Of a stretch of 64,000 nt of DNA, positions 27,141 through 37,193 are shown piece by piece; the first letter of the stretch is position 1; the number at the start of each line of letters is the position of its first letter. The notes below the pieces were generated by a model. It searched no databases. It saw only the letters and a program-made list of their open reading frames with translations, and had not been told where the DNA came from. Origin of the DNA: Larkinella rosea (GTDB lineage: Bacteria > Bacteroidota > Bacteroidia > Cytophagales > Spirosomataceae); NCBI RefSeq assembly GCF_003858635.1, contig NZ_RQJO01000007.1:373941-437940 (forward strand). Direction: 5' to 3'. The translations under genes and the position numbers were made by a program.

Positions 27141-28015
27141 TAAAACTTCACCTGCGTCTTCACGTACTTGTCCCGCTTGTGCTTCCAGCGTTTGTGCGAC
27201 CAGAGCCAGTCGGAAGGGGCTTTTTCGATGGTTTTCTCGAGCAGGTCGCGGTAGCGATTCAGAATTTCGCCATCGGTCAGGTTGGCATAGGGCGGTTCGG
27301 CAATTGGGGAAAAGGTCAGAGAATAGTATCCCCGGCGCGTGCGCTTCATTTCGATGTAAAAAACCGGCAGATTAAAACTTCGGGCGAGTCGTTCCGTTCC
27401 CGGATAGAAAGGCGTTTCCTGATGCAGGAAGGTCGTCCAGTACCCGTATTCGGGCTGGTCGGGAATCTGGTCGGCGACGAGGGCAATCAGTCGGGGCTCT
27501 TTCCGGCGGGTGACCATCTCGCGCAGAAGCTGCTTCATTGGGACCGGTTTGGCCCCAAAGTTCGACCGGATGTAGTATACCAACTCCTCCGAAACTTCAT
27601 TCGTCAGTTTTTTGTAAACCGCATCGGCGGGCATGCCATTGACGACCGAAGCCGAGGGCGCCCATTCCCAGTTGCACTGGTGGGATGCCATGATCAAAAC
27701 CGCCTGTCCCTGCGCGAGTTTTTCCTGAACAAGTTCTTGGTTGGTAAAGGTTACCCGGTTTTTCAGCTCATCGGGTGACAATCCCGGTAACTTAAACGTC
27801 TCAATCAGTACATCGGCAAAATTCCGGTAAAATTTTTTGGCGATAAGTTGGCGCTCGGTATCCGATTTGTCGGGGAATGAGCGTTTTAAATTGGTATCAA
27901 TGACGTGTTTTCGATAGCGGATAAGGTAAGCTAACAAAAAGTACAAAACGTCAGAAAAGACGTACAGGACGGCAATTGGCAGTTTGGAAAGAAAGCGAAA
28001 AAAAGAGAGCGTCAT
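27140..28015 (-). CDS. Lysophospholipid/lipid A acyltransferase (LpxL/HtrB family)
   Basis: 291 residues. N-terminal membrane region (IAVLYVFSDVLYFLLAYLI), then the catalytic HxxxxE motif H112-E117 in MASHQCNWEW, followed by ADAVYKKLTN, RLIALVADQIPD, TTFLHQETPFYPGTERLAR and SHKRWKH near the end. These are typical of the late acyltransferases that add secondary acyl chains to lipid A, on the inner face of the inner membrane. In Bacteroidota the exact acceptor may differ. Divergent from the WbqC-family gene. Confidence 0.92.
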   Translation of the reverse strand: MTLSFFRFLSKLPIAVLYVFSDVLYFLLAYLIRYRKHVIDTNLKRSFPDKSDTERQLIAKKFYRNFADVLIETFKLPGLSPDELKNRVTFTNQELVQEKLAQGQAVLIMASHQCNWEWAPSASVVNGMPADAVYKKLTNEVSEELVYYIRSNFGAKPVPMKQLLREMVTRRKEPRLIALVADQIPDQPEYGYWTTFLHQETPFYPGTERLARSFNLPVFYIEMKRTRRGYYSLTFSPIAEPPYANLTDGEILNRYRDLLEKTIEKAPSDWLWSHKRWKHKRDKYVKTQVKF

Positions 28016-28130
28016 TGGAAATTTGGTAGTCCGAACCGCAAATCTATGCCGACAAATTAAAATTTTGCAAAACCGTTTGCTTGTTCAATGCGAAATTCAT
28101 TTATTTGGTACTAATAATGCGTCGCGTATA

Positions 28131-28784
28131 TTGGAAAAGTACCACGTTGATCAAGAAAGTCAGGGCATACGGATCGAGTTACATTATTTGCCCAGCCTGA
28201 CCTATTTCACCGCACTCTTACCCTTCGATACCGTTTGGCTGGAAGCAGCCGAGCATTATGGAAAGCAAAGTTACAGAAATCGGTGTTATGTCCTGACGGC
28301 AAACGGCATCGACCGGCTAACGGTTCCGGTACGCAACGGTACGCACAAGCAATCGATTCGTGAGGTACGGATTGATGACCGGCAGGCCTGGCCCGATCGT
28401 CACTGGCGATGTCTGGTGTCGGCCTACAGCAAAGCTCCTTTTTTCGAGTTTTATGCTGATGAACTGGAAGCGGTTTTTCGAAAGAAATGGAGCTACCTGT
28501 TTGACCTGAATCTCGAACTGCTGACATTATGTCTGAAATGGCTCGGTTGGAAAAAACAGCTTCTTTTGACCGAAGTCTTTGAGAAACAGCCGTCTGTAGG
28601 AATTCTGGATGCGCACACGCTTGTTGTCGAACGGGCAACTACACAAAATGGCAGGTTTTACCAACCCGTTTCGTATCAGCAGAACTTTGGCAATGTATTT
28701 GTGTCGGATTTAAGCATTCTGGATTTGATTTTCTGCCAGGGAACGCTTGCCCCCGACGTTTTAAAGCAGTCATTCAAGCAGTGA
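28131..28784 (+). CDS. WbqC-family protein
   Basis: About 217 residues from a TTG at 28131. The open frame reaches back to an ATG at 27984, but that would overlap the divergent acyltransferase start and adds non-conserved sequence. WbqC features: IRIELHYLPSLTYFTALLPF, EHYGKQSYRNRCYVLTANGI, LTVPVRNG, YSKAPFFEFYADELEAVF. WbqC proteins are found in O-antigen loci and are thought to modify sugars, but the reaction is not settled. The start is uncertain. Confidence 0.82.
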   Translation: MEKYHVDQESQGIRIELHYLPSLTYFTALLPFDTVWLEAAEHYGKQSYRNRCYVLTANGIDRLTVPVRNGTHKQSIREVRIDDRQAWPDRHWRCLVSAYSKAPFFEFYADELEAVFRKKWSYLFDLNLELLTLCLKWLGWKKQLLLTEVFEKQPSVGILDAHTLVVERATTQNGRFYQPVSYQQNFGNVFVSDLSILDLIFCQGTLAPDVLKQSFKQ

Positions 28785-28844
28785 ACAATACCGAAAATTT
28801 TTTCGTTAGTACGAGTAAGACGCAATTAATACAACCCTAAGCGA

Positions 28845-31373
28845 ATGGAAGCTAAATTTTCGAACCGAGTTAAAGAAGTTATCTCGCTCAGCAGAGAGGA
28901 AGCCCTGCGTCTGGGTCATGATTACATAGGTACAGAGCACCTGCTGCTGGGTATGATTCGGGAAGGCGAAGGGGTAGCCGTTGGGTTATTGAAAAAATTG
29001 GGCATTTCTCTGGACGAACTCCGCGTGACAATCGAGCAGGCGACCAAAGGAACCGCAACCAACAACGTCAAAAATCTGGCCAATATACCACTCACCCGCC
29101 AGTCTGAAAAAGTACTCAAAATTACGTACCTGGAGGCCAAGATTTTCAAGAGTCCGTTGATTGGAACGGAGCACCTGCTCCTGTCGATTCTGCGCGATGA
29201 AGACAATGTGGCAACCCAGATTCTGAACAAATTTAATGTCAACTACGAGGTGATAAAGGAAATGCTGGAATATCAATCCTCCGGTACACGTCCGCACATG
29301 GGCCCCGAAACGGACGACGACGACAACGACCGCGGCATGTTCGGTAGCAGCAGCTCCGGTTCGGGCAAAGATCCGAAAGGGTCCGAGAAGTCGAGAACGC
29401 CGGTTTTGGATAACTTCGGACGTGACCTAACCAAACTGGCTGAATTGGGCAAACTGGACCCAATCGTTGGCCGTGAAAAAGAAATCGAACGCGTTGCCCA
29501 GATCCTGAGCCGCCGGAAAAAGAACAATCCGATTCTGATTGGCGAACCGGGTGTCGGTAAAACCGCCATCGCGGAAGGGCTGGCGTTGCGCATCGTTCAG
29601 AAAAAAGTATCGCGGGTGCTGTTTGGCAAACGCGTGGTTACGCTGGACCTGGCTTCGTTAGTGGCCGGTACCAAATACCGCGGTCAGTTTGAAGAACGCA
29701 TGAAAGCCGTGATGAACGAGCTGGAAAAATCACCGGAAGTGATCCTGTTCATCGATGAGCTGCACACGATCGTTGGTGCCGGTGGCGCTTCGGGATCACT
29801 CGACGCTTCCAATATGTTCAAACCGGCATTGGCCCGGGGCGACATCCAATGTATTGGGGCTACGACACTGGACGAATACCGCCAGTATATCGAGAAAGAC
29901 GGCGCGTTAGCCCGCCGGTTCCAGGTCGTCATGGTCGATGCTACCTCGGTAGAAGAAACCATCGAAATCCTGAACAACATCAAAGATAAGTACGAAGATC
30001 ACCACCACGTCAACTACACGCAGGAAGCGGTTGAAGCGGCTGTCAAACTGTCGGAACGGTATATTTCCGACCGGTTTTTGCCCGACAAAGCCATCGACGT
30101 GCTCGACGAAGTAGGTGCCCGCGTACACATCTCCAACATCTCGGTTCCTGAAGATATTCTGCGGCTGGAAGACAGCATCGAGAACATCAAGAAGGAGAAA
30201 AACCAGGTGGTGAAAAGCCAGAAATACGAAGAAGCCGCCCAGCTGCGCGATAAGGAAAAACGCCTGATCGATCAACTGGACCGCGCTAAACTGGCCTGGG
30301 AAGAAGAAACCAAGAAAAAACGGTATACGGTTTCCGAAGAAAACGTGGCCGAAGTCGTCGCCATGATGACCGGTATTCCAACCAGCCGGGTAGCCACCAA
30401 CGAAGGCGCCAAACTGCTGAACATGTCCGAACAATTGACCGGTCGCGTGATTGGTCAGGATAAGGCGGTTCAAAAACTGGTGAAAGCCATTCAGCGGACG
30501 CGCGTCGGGTTGAAAGATCCGAAAAAACCGATCGGTTCGTTCATCTTCCTCGGGCCGACCGGGGTTGGTAAAACCGAGTTGGCGAAAGTGCTCGCTTCCT
30601 ACCTCTTCGACAAAGACGACGCCCTGGTGCGCATCGATATGTCGGAGTACATGGAGAAATTCAGCGTAAGCCGTCTGGTTGGAGCTCCTCCGGGTTATGT
30701 GGGTTACGAAGAAGGTGGTCAGTTGACGGAAAAAATTCGCCGGAAACCATATTCGGTCGTGCTGTTGGATGAAATCGAAAAAGCCCACCCGGATGTGTTC
30801 AACATTCTGTTGCAGGTGCTCGACGATGGTATTCTGACGGACGGTTTGGGCCGCCGGGTCGACTTCCGGAACACCATCATTATCATGACCTCCAACATCG
30901 GGGTTCGTGACCTGAAAGATTTCGGTTCGGGTATCGGTTTTGCCACGCGTGGCAAGTCGGAAAACCAGGATGAGATCATGAAGAGCACGATTCAGAATGC
31001 GCTGCGGAAAGCTTTCTCGCCGGAATTTCTGAACCGGTTGGACGATGTGATCGTGTTTAACTCGCTGCAACGTGAAGACATTCACAAGATCATCGACCTG
31101 ATGCTGGGCAAACTGTTGGGCCGCGTAACCAGTCTGGGTTACAAAGTTGAGCTGACCGATAAAGCCAAAGATTTCCTTTCCGATAAGGGATACGATCCCC
31201 AATATGGCGCTCGTCCGTTGAGTCGGGCCATTCAGAAATACCTGGAAGATCCCGTCGCGGAAGAAATTTTGAAGGGTGATCTGAAGGAAGGGGATGTGAT
31301 TCTGGCTGACTATGACGATAACGGCGAAAACCTGGTCATCACGGTTAAGAAGCAGGAACCGGTAACCGAATAA
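28845..31373 (+). CDS. clpC: ATP-dependent Clp protease ATP-binding subunit ClpC
   Basis: 842-residue Hsp100 unfoldase. Two N-terminal Clp repeats ([35 protein letters not shown]; second copy [15 protein letters not shown]), an acidic linker (about 152-185), first AAA+ module with Walker A GEPGVGKT from about 233 and [15 protein letters not shown], a UVR-like coiled-coil middle domain (about 430-490), second AAA+ with GPTGVGKT from about 570 and [12 protein letters not shown]. Full length for ClpC. It feeds substrates to ClpP, which is encoded elsewhere. Followed by a strong terminator. Confidence 0.97.
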   Translation: MEAKFSNRVKEVISLSREEALRLGHDYIGTEHLLLGMIREGEGVAVGLLKKLGISLDELRVTIEQATKGTATNNVKNLANIPLTRQSEKVLKITYLEAKIFKSPLIGTEHLLLSILRDEDNVATQILNKFNVNYEVIKEMLEYQSSGTRPHMGPETDDDDNDRGMFGSSSSGSGKDPKGSEKSRTPVLDNFGRDLTKLAELGKLDPIVGREKEIERVAQILSRRKKNNPILIGEPGVGKTAIAEGLALRIVQKKVSRVLFGKRVVTLDLASLVAGTKYRGQFEERMKAVMNELEKSPEVILFIDELHTIVGAGGASGSLDASNMFKPALARGDIQCIGATTLDEYRQYIEKDGALARRFQVVMVDATSVEETIEILNNIKDKYEDHHHVNYTQEAVEAAVKLSERYISDRFLPDKAIDVLDEVGARVHISNISVPEDILRLEDSIENIKKEKNQVVKSQKYEEAAQLRDKEKRLIDQLDRAKLAWEEETKKKRYTVSEENVAEVVAMMTGIPTSRVATNEGAKLLNMSEQLTGRVIGQDKAVQKLVKAIQRTRVGLKDPKKPIGSFIFLGPTGVGKTELAKVLASYLFDKDDALVRIDMSEYMEKFSVSRLVGAPPGYVGYEEGGQLTEKIRRKPYSVVLLDEIEKAHPDVFNILLQVLDDGILTDGLGRRVDFRNTIIIMTSNIGVRDLKDFGSGIGFATRGKSENQDEIMKSTIQNALRKAFSPEFLNRLDDVIVFNSLQREDIHKIIDLMLGKLLGRVTSLGYKVELTDKAKDFLSDKGYDPQYGARPLSRAIQKYLEDPVAEEILKGDLKEGDVILADYDDNGENLVITVKKQEPVTE

Positions 31374-31405
31374 GATTATTTTGATACATTAAGTTACGAT
31401 TTCGA

Positions 31406-31438
31406 ATAGGCTGGACGAAAGTTCAGCCTATTTTTTTT
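31406..31438 (+). terminator. Rho-independent terminator of clpC
   Basis: AATAGGCTGGAC, GAAA loop, GTTCAGCCTATT, then a run of eight T. Confidence 0.9.
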
Positions 31439-31524
31439 GAAGTTCGTGAGAAACGCAATTGATCGTCGTTGGAAAAGTGAACCGGTATTATTATTGCTAG
31501 TTTATTTTCATAACTCAACACGGT

Positions 31525-32670
31525 ATGAAAATAGCACCTTTCCTCTTCGGTTGCCTCGTCGCTCACCTCACGTTTGCCCAGACTGAGCCGGGTCGCGCTC
31601 TTTGGAGCGGAAATCTGCAACTTAACACCACACAATTGGCCGGCGAATACCCCAACGGTTACACCCGACGCAGCCCCCAACTTAATTTTTCGGTCAACCA
31701 CGGGGTTTTTATTCAGAACAACTGGTTTGTTGGATTAGCGGTTAATGGTTCGTATTACAAACAGGTGAACATGAGCACGATTCCGCTGAACCAGGAATAC
31801 AGGCGGGGTGGAGCGTCGGCTTTCATCCGGAAATACTGGGGTGCTAATAACTGGCGGATTTACGCGGGTGGAGGCATCGGAGGCAGTCTCGATCAATACA
31901 AACAGGAGGTCTTCGAGGCCAGTACGAGCATGAGGAGCGAAAACCGGACAAAAACCTACTCGGTTTCTCCCTTTACCCAAATCGGTGGTGTTTATTTTCT
32001 GGATGGGCGCTGGGGGATGGAAGTTTCGACCAACAGTACCATCTTTCCCTTTACCTTCAGCGGTTTAACCGCCGGGTTGATTTACATGACCGGCCGGACG
32101 CGCTCTGAACGGGAAATTCAGTCGTTTACCCCGCCGACCGTAGGTTCTCAGGCGCGGGCGGGGCGGTTTACGGTCGGCGCAAGTATTGTTTTCTCAGGGC
32201 GGACGGAAGAGGTGAACCACCGAAGTTTTGAAGCCCAAAGTTTAATTGCCGCACCGGCGGTTGGTTTTTTCGTCGCCAATAACTTCCTGGTCGGTATTTC
32301 AATACCCATTACCTGGAGTAAAAACATCGGCACGAATACCACGACAGAAACCAGTTTAGGCTTTGCACCCTATTTGCGGGCTTATCTATCGAACACGCGT
32401 CTGCGTCCCTACGTTGGGGCCACCTTTACCTACGCATCGAACTCGTTTAAACAAGATCCTTTTGAGCGGGAGAAGGTGAATCATACCGCCGGAGGTACAC
32501 TGAACGGCGGACTCGCTTATTTGTTGGGTAAAAATTTTATTGTCGAAGCTAATTTGCTTAACCTGAACGTCAGCAAGCAGACACAGAATAATCTATTGAA
32601 AAACGGCCTGCGGCTTCAAGGTTTGCAATTGACAACCTCGCCCGCTTTTACGCTTCAATACGTCTTTTGA
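31525..32670 (+). CDS. Outer-membrane beta-barrel protein, two tandem repeats
   Basis: 381 residues with a signal peptide (MKIAPFLFGCLVAHLTFAQ) and a C-terminal aromatic end (FTLQYVF). The mature part is two halves that align: about 20-195 with GVFIQNNWFVGLAVNGS, AFIRKYWGANNWRIYAGGGI and GMEVSTNSTIFPFTFSGLTA; about 200-381 with GFFVANNFLVGISIPITWS, PYLRAYLSNTRLRPYVGATF and GLAYLLGKNFIVEANLLNL. Each half has the size of an eight-strand barrel. It is paralogous to the protein at 33803. Function unknown. Confidence 0.82.
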   Translation: MKIAPFLFGCLVAHLTFAQTEPGRALWSGNLQLNTTQLAGEYPNGYTRRSPQLNFSVNHGVFIQNNWFVGLAVNGSYYKQVNMSTIPLNQEYRRGGASAFIRKYWGANNWRIYAGGGIGGSLDQYKQEVFEASTSMRSENRTKTYSVSPFTQIGGVYFLDGRWGMEVSTNSTIFPFTFSGLTAGLIYMTGRTRSEREIQSFTPPTVGSQARAGRFTVGASIVFSGRTEEVNHRSFEAQSLIAAPAVGFFVANNFLVGISIPITWSKNIGTNTTTETSLGFAPYLRAYLSNTRLRPYVGATFTYASNSFKQDPFEREKVNHTAGGTLNGGLAYLLGKNFIVEANLLNLNVSKQTQNNLLKNGLRLQGLQLTTSPAFTLQYVF

Positions 32671-32674
32671 CCGA

Positions 32675-33598
32675 TCAGTACGCGTAACACACGGATTTGT
32701 TGATCGTGTGCCAAACTAACTCCAGTGCTTCTTTGGACGTTTCAATCCCGTGGGAAGTATTGGGAAGAATCTGGCTGCCTTGTAACGTCAGAATGTGTTC
32801 TTCAGCCAGCCGAATGGTTTCATCGGGCGGAAAAAGCAGGTCTTTCTCCCCCAGAATCAGATAGATTTCGGTGGTCAGCCGGTGTAATTCCTCCTTTTCC
32901 AGCGGTGCCGGATAATCCCCCCGGAACTTGTGATTGAACAGCGCATACAGCAAATATTCACAGAGCAGATTCCGGTAAGGCGTCGGCACCGCGTGGTGAG
33001 GAGGACAAAGGATGGCTTTGTTGAGAAATTTATTCAGATTGCTCAAAGTCGGCCACACAATGGGCAGCAAATTATAATAGAGATTGGAAATCGAGGTTGA
33101 AAACGATTGAATACCCGCCGGGTTCAACAAAATGGCTTTTTTGACGCGCCGGGGAGATTCCAGACACAATTTCAAACAAATCAGACCACCAAGGGAAGCA
33201 CCCACAATGGTCGTCTTTTTCAAACCCAGGCCGTCCAGGAGTTCAGTTGCCCACACCCCGTAGTCGGAGGATTTCAGTCGGGGGCAGGTCCCGGCGCTCA
33301 GACCGGGCTGACCGTTTACATCCACAATGTAAAACCGGTGGTTCTCACGGAACGGTTTCAGAGCATTGTCCATGTCCCAGAACAAACCGCACGTCCGGGC
33401 ACCCGGAAAGAAGACGATGGTTTTGGCATCCGTCAGGTGGGTGTTGGCCGCCCAGATCCGGGTGTTGCCGAAGGACGTCGAAATGGTAAGCCGCTCGTAG
33501 GAAAAACCGTTCAGCGTTTCAATCTGCCGGTTCCATTCTTCCAGAAAATTCTCAGCTTCTGTCGGGTTCTTAAACGTTGAGATGCGGTGTGGTTTCAT
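32675..33598 (-). CDS. Alpha/beta hydrolase
   Basis: About 307 residues from the ATG at 33598 (MKPHRIS); ATGs at 33604 and 33625 are also in frame. TIVFFPGARTCGLFWD gives the oxyanion region, GASLGGLICLKL the nucleophile elbow, LILGEKDLLFPP the acid and NTSHGIET the His. No signal peptide, so cytoplasmic. Substrate unknown. It is inserted between two paralogous outer-membrane genes, on the opposite strand, and ends 4 bases after the first. Confidence 0.85.
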   Translation of the reverse strand: MKPHRISTFKNPTEAENFLEEWNRQIETLNGFSYERLTISTSFGNTRIWAANTHLTDAKTIVFFPGARTCGLFWDMDNALKPFRENHRFYIVDVNGQPGLSAGTCPRLKSSDYGVWATELLDGLGLKKTTIVGASLGGLICLKLCLESPRRVKKAILLNPAGIQSFSTSISNLYYNLLPIVWPTLSNLNKFLNKAILCPPHHAVPTPYRNLLCEYLLYALFNHKFRGDYPAPLEKEELHRLTTEIYLILGEKDLLFPPDETIRLAEEHILTLQGSQILPNTSHGIETSKEALELVWHTINKSVCYAY

Positions 33599-33802
33599 GG
33601 CCATGTGATTGTATGCGATGATCAAAAATAAGCGGGCGACCCAAGTGCGGAAATAATAAATTGATAACGTGTCGGTAAAAGGGAATAACAGGTAGGCCAG
33701 ATTGAATAAGTGGTTTTTCTCGATTAAATATTTTTAACCTTACTGCTTCTTACATATGTCGGTGATTTGGTTTATCTTTTCGCTTTCAACAATTCCAATA
33801 CC

Positions 33803-34945
33803 ATGAAAAAGCTTTTCCTTTTAGCAATACTCATTATACTACCCGCATTTGGCTACACACAAACGCAAAAAGGCCAGGGAATCTGGACGGGGGTTGCAAC
33901 GTTTAATTTTGTGTCCAATAAAACAGATCAGACTCAAATGACGACTTTGTATCGGGAGTCGCAAAGTGGGCTGACATTCAGCAGGGGTGTTTTCGTGAAA
34001 GACAATTGGTTGGTTGGCGCTGGACTGTATGTGGGGCAATCTATTACGTATAACGAATCCAAAACGACGAATCAATCCCAATACAATCGGTCTACGAATT
34101 ATCTTGGCAATCTGGACGGTTTCGTTCGGCGGTACTGGGGAAAAGACCGATGGCGTTTTTTTTTAAGTGGTGGATTGTCGTTGGGCTATGGATTAGCCAA
34201 TTATGATTACCAGGATGACAAAAACGATTCTAAACAAACTGACTTTTCAATTATTCCCACTTTTCAGGCTGGGGGCAATTATTATCTTACCCGGCGTATC
34301 GGTGTGGAAGCTGCTGTTTATTCGAATGCGGTACCTCTGTCTTTCAGTTCGTTTACTCTTGGATTAGTAATACTTACTGGCGAAAATTCAATTGGTTCTT
34401 CCGAATCATATGAAGCACCCCAAACGGCAAAGGGGAGCTGGGTCATAGGCGGTAGCTTTAGGTTCGGTACAATAGGTTTTCAAACAAACCGCCCTGGCGT
34501 GGATGACGAGCATACGAAATCATTTGCCATAAATCCCTCGGCGGGTTGGTTTATTAAAAAGAATCTATTATTAGGAATTTCTATACCCTTTCAATTTTCT
34601 TCAAATAACGCGTCTTCAAGCTTTGCGTACGGGATCAACCCGTATTTAAAAAAGTACATTTCGGGCAACCGACTTCGTCCATTCATTGCGGGTGACATCG
34701 ACTTCCTGACTGGTCAGAATAAGAACAAGGGGAACAATTCAAAAAACAACATTCAGAAAGCTACTTTGTCGGCCAGTACCGGTTTAGCTTACCTACTGGG
34801 TGAGGATTTTATTCTTGAGGCAACGTTAGGCAGCATTTACATTGGCCGAAACTTTTATCCCAAAGAGTCCAACGTGAATTCCTGGAATGGCGGAGTCACC
34901 GCAAGTTTACAGCCACGTTTTACAATTCAGTACGTGTTTAATTAG
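33803..34945 (+). CDS. Outer-membrane beta-barrel protein, two tandem repeats (paralogue)
   Basis: About 380 residues from the ATG at 33803 (signal peptide KLFLLAILIILPAFGYTQ). It repeats the architecture of the protein at 31525: GVFVKDNWLVGAGLYVGQ, GFVRRYWGKDRWRFFLSGGL in the first half and GWFIKKNLLLGISIPFQFSS, PYLKKYISGNRLRPFIAGDI, GLAYLLGEDFILEATLG in the second, ending FTIQYVFN. The coding sequence is more A/T-rich and more diverged than its paralogue. Probably an old tandem duplication of the same gene. Function unknown. Confidence 0.82.
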   Translation: MKKLFLLAILIILPAFGYTQTQKGQGIWTGVATFNFVSNKTDQTQMTTLYRESQSGLTFSRGVFVKDNWLVGAGLYVGQSITYNESKTTNQSQYNRSTNYLGNLDGFVRRYWGKDRWRFFLSGGLSLGYGLANYDYQDDKNDSKQTDFSIIPTFQAGGNYYLTRRIGVEAAVYSNAVPLSFSSFTLGLVILTGENSIGSSESYEAPQTAKGSWVIGGSFRFGTIGFQTNRPGVDDEHTKSFAINPSAGWFIKKNLLLGISIPFQFSSNNASSSFAYGINPYLKKYISGNRLRPFIAGDIDFLTGQNKNKGNNSKNNIQKATLSASTGLAYLLGEDFILEATLGSIYIGRNFYPKESNVNSWNGGVTASLQPRFTIQYVFN

Positions 34946-34954
34946 TTGCCCCTG

Positions 34955-35245
34955 TCACGCCTTGCTGTTAAATAAAGAAACCGTCCCCGAAAACCGGAGG
35001 GAGATCGTTTGGGTTAACTTGTTGGGTTTCGATTCGGTCGCCGTCTCCACCTGAAAGGTCTTAAAGTTGGGGTCGCCTAAACGGGTCGTCCAAACCTTGC
35101 AGGTTGTAATTTTAGATATTTTAAACGTTAAGTCGTTTCCAGCAATTTCATCCCAAAATCAGGGGCAGACGAGGGAATAAACTGACCGTTTTCAATTTTG
35201 TAGGCTCCGAAATCAACGTCCTCGCTGGTAGCTGGAACACCCTCT
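34955..35245 (-). pseudogene. Relic of an unrecognised exported-type gene
   Basis: Reading the minus strand from about 35245 gives VTIEGVPATSEDVDFGAYKI, then ENGQFIPSSAPDFGMKLLET and a stop. One frame over it goes on as NDLTFKISKITTCKVWTTRL, then GDPNFKTFQVETATESKPNK and LTQTISLRFSGTVSLFN, to a stop near 34960. Upstream is a stop with no start. This looks like the 3' end of a beta-rich protein with one frameshift. Family not recognised. Confidence 0.45.
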
Positions 35246-35299
35246 ATAGTCACGGTATGTACTGCCTAACGCGCCGGTTAAGTGCGTACAATAATAGGA

Positions 35300-35522
35300 T
35301 TTTAACACCTTGCCAAACGCGTGCGGAGTTGTTGGCACCGAATTGGGGCAGGAGCCAGTCGGTAGTCTGGGCCGACAGCGAAGAACTTAGAAAAGCAACT
35401 GAGGTCATTCCTCCGGTTAACCGGTGAATGAAATTGCTTCTTTCCCTGAGCTTGGGAATAAGAGGGTGGATAAGCGATTTACAAATCCTGGCGAAGAAGT
35501 CTACAAACGGGCGAAGGCCTGA
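35300..35522 (+). pseudogene. Relic of an unrecognised gene, 3' end
   Basis: Two plus-strand frames read as coding-like peptides: ELLAPNWGRSQSVVWADSEE continuing to TEVIPPVNR and a stop, then, one frame over, VNEIASFPELGNKRVDKRFT continuing NPGEEVYKRAKA to the stop at 35522. No start is present. Protein-like composition suggests a truncated, frameshifted gene. A haloperoxidase/PAP2-type origin was considered for LAPNWG but is only a guess. The longest competing ORF here (35250-35555, minus) is taken as its shadow. Confidence 0.35.
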
Positions 35523-35533
35523 TCCATGCGGTT

Positions 35534-36307
35534 TTATTTCAACGCTTTGGCGCATTCTTCCACCTTATCCGTGTTGATAAAATCAACGCCCGCTTTTGCC
35601 AGTTGCTTCCACGCATTAGGGTTGTCGGGAGCCGCCCAGAACCGGATCGGTTTATTGTCGTTATGCGCTCGTTTGATAAACCGCTTCAGGGTTTCCCGGT
35701 CTTTATCGGGCATTTCGCCTTCGCCGTTCCAGCGCGAATAGTTTTGAAACGAATCACTGATCAGGGCGACGTGTTTAATGGTTTCGTCGTCGTAGAGTTC
35801 GCTGGGACGACCGTCGAACTGAATATAGGTTGGATAATCAACCCAGTTGGGGACGGGCGGACGGTTTCCGCTGATCACCAGCTGAACGGCTGCCGGGTTC
35901 ATGGTGCGGTCGAAACAGGTGCGGTAGGGTGCAATTGCTTTTTCCAGTTCCCTGATTCCTTCCACGCCGTTGTCCTTCATGTCGATGATCAGCTGAAAGG
36001 AGTATTTCCGGTCTTTGCTAATGGTGCCACTGGTTGCCTGACGGTTTTTGTTCTGTCCAAAAAGCATCGCAATGGGTTTTAGATACAAAGAATCCAGCGT
36101 CCGACCGGGCTTTATTTGGGATTTATCGTGAGCAACCATTAACTTACCATCAACGAGGTAGACATCGGCTTCAATCGATCCAGCCTGGTTGCGAATGGCC
36201 GCTGTCAGCGGTTCCGGTTTTTCGTAGTCGTTGTGGGCGTGAATTTTCTGGGCGATACACTGCTGACTGAAACCGACAATCAAACAGATAAATGCAAATC
36301 TTGTCAT
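35534..36307 (-). CDS. PI-PLC/glycerophosphodiesterase-like secreted protein
   Basis: 257 residues with a signal peptide (FAFICLIVGFSQQCIAQ). KIHAHNDYEKPEPLTAAIRN at the N-terminus, SIEADVYLVDGKLMVAHDKS, FQLIIDMKD and GVDFINTDKVEE at the C-terminus fit the PLC-like phosphodiesterase barrel, with two catalytic His in HAHND and VAHD. Substrate is probably a phosphodiester, but is unknown. Short for GDPD. Stands between gene relics and the divergent fabG. Confidence 0.85.
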   Translation of the reverse strand: MTRFAFICLIVGFSQQCIAQKIHAHNDYEKPEPLTAAIRNQAGSIEADVYLVDGKLMVAHDKSQIKPGRTLDSLYLKPIAMLFGQNKNRQATSGTISKDRKYSFQLIIDMKDNGVEGIRELEKAIAPYRTCFDRTMNPAAVQLVISGNRPPVPNWVDYPTYIQFDGRPSELYDDETIKHVALISDSFQNYSRWNGEGEMPDKDRETLKRFIKRAHNDNKPIRFWAAPDNPNAWKQLAKAGVDFINTDKVEECAKALK

Positions 36308-36394
36308 GAGTGATCAAAGGTGGGTTCGGAAAAAAGTCAGACAACTCTTGCAACGTTTCGGGCAAAAGTAGTCGGATGATCGAATATATACTAC

Positions 36395-36402
36395 TATTTT
36401 TG
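36395..36402 (+). promoter_or_regulatory. -7 element TATTTTTG upstream of fabG
   Basis: TAnnTTTG match, 39 bases before the fabG start, in the gap shared with the divergent PLC-like gene. It argues for the fabG start at 36442 rather than at the upstream in-frame ATG at 36310, which would be 5' of the promoter. Confidence 0.5.
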
Positions 36403-36441
36403 CGGCCAATCTTTCAAACCCTCGTTACTCACATTTATTCC

Positions 36442-37188
36442 ATGAGTTTACTGCAAGGAAAAGTTGCATTGATTACCGGAGCATCCCGAGGCATCGGTCG
36501 GGCCATTGCCACCCGTTTTGCCCAGGAGGGTGCCAACATCGCTTTTACGTACCTGTCGAGCATCGAAAAAGGACAGGCCCTGGAATCCGAATTGTCGGCC
36601 TACGGTGTCAAAGTAAAAGGCTACCGGTCGGATGCTTCGGACTTTAAAGCCGCCGAAGAACTGGCCAACCAGATTGTGGCCGATTTTGGCACCATTGATG
36701 CGGTTGTCAACAATGCCGGCATTACCCGCGACGGTCTGCTGATGCGGATGAGCGAAGAACAATGGGATGTCGTTATCAACGTTAATCTAAAGTCGGTCTT
36801 TAACCTGACCAAAGCCGTGATCAAACCGATGATGAAAGCGAAAAAAGGCTCGATCATCAACCTGACCTCGGTCGTCGGTCTGCGCGGCAACGCGGGGCAG
36901 GCCAATTATGCCGCTTCCAAAGCGGGTATTATTGGCTTTACCAAATCGGTCGCGCTGGAACTGGGCTCACGTAACATTCGTTCAAATGCCATTGCCCCCG
37001 GTTTTATCGAAACCGAAATGACCGACGAAATCAACGAAAAAGCTCTGGAAGAATGGAAGCAGTCGATCCCGCTTAAACGCGGTGGTCAACCGGAAGAAGT
37101 TGCCGACTGCGCCCTGTTCCTGGCTTCCGATCTGTCCCGCTACATCACCGGTCAGGTGCTGCAGGTGGACGGAGGAATGCTAACCTAA
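36442..37188 (+). CDS. fabG: 3-oxoacyl-[acyl-carrier-protein] reductase
   Basis: 248 residues, the standard length. NADPH-dependent short-chain dehydrogenase that reduces 3-oxoacyl-ACP in fatty acid synthesis. TGASRGIGRAIA is the Rossmann glycine motif; NNAG is at about 90-93; the catalytic tetrad is N115, S143, Y156, K160 (ANYAASKAG); the end VLQVDGGMLT is typical. It is not beside other fab genes, so a FabG paralogue for another substrate is possible. Confidence 0.92.
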   Translation: MSLLQGKVALITGASRGIGRAIATRFAQEGANIAFTYLSSIEKGQALESELSAYGVKVKGYRSDASDFKAAEELANQIVADFGTIDAVVNNAGITRDGLLMRMSEEQWDVVINVNLKSVFNLTKAVIKPMMKAKKGSIINLTSVVGLRGNAGQANYAASKAGIIGFTKSVALELGSRNIRSNAIAPGFIETEMTDEINEKALEEWKQSIPLKRGGQPEEVADCALFLASDLSRYITGQVLQVDGGMLT

Positions 37189-37193
37189 ATTAT

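Noticed and set aside
29907-31202. Long minus-strand ORF (431 aa) inside clpC
   Set aside because: Entirely antisense to a strongly conserved gene, with the clpC frame explaining the openness.
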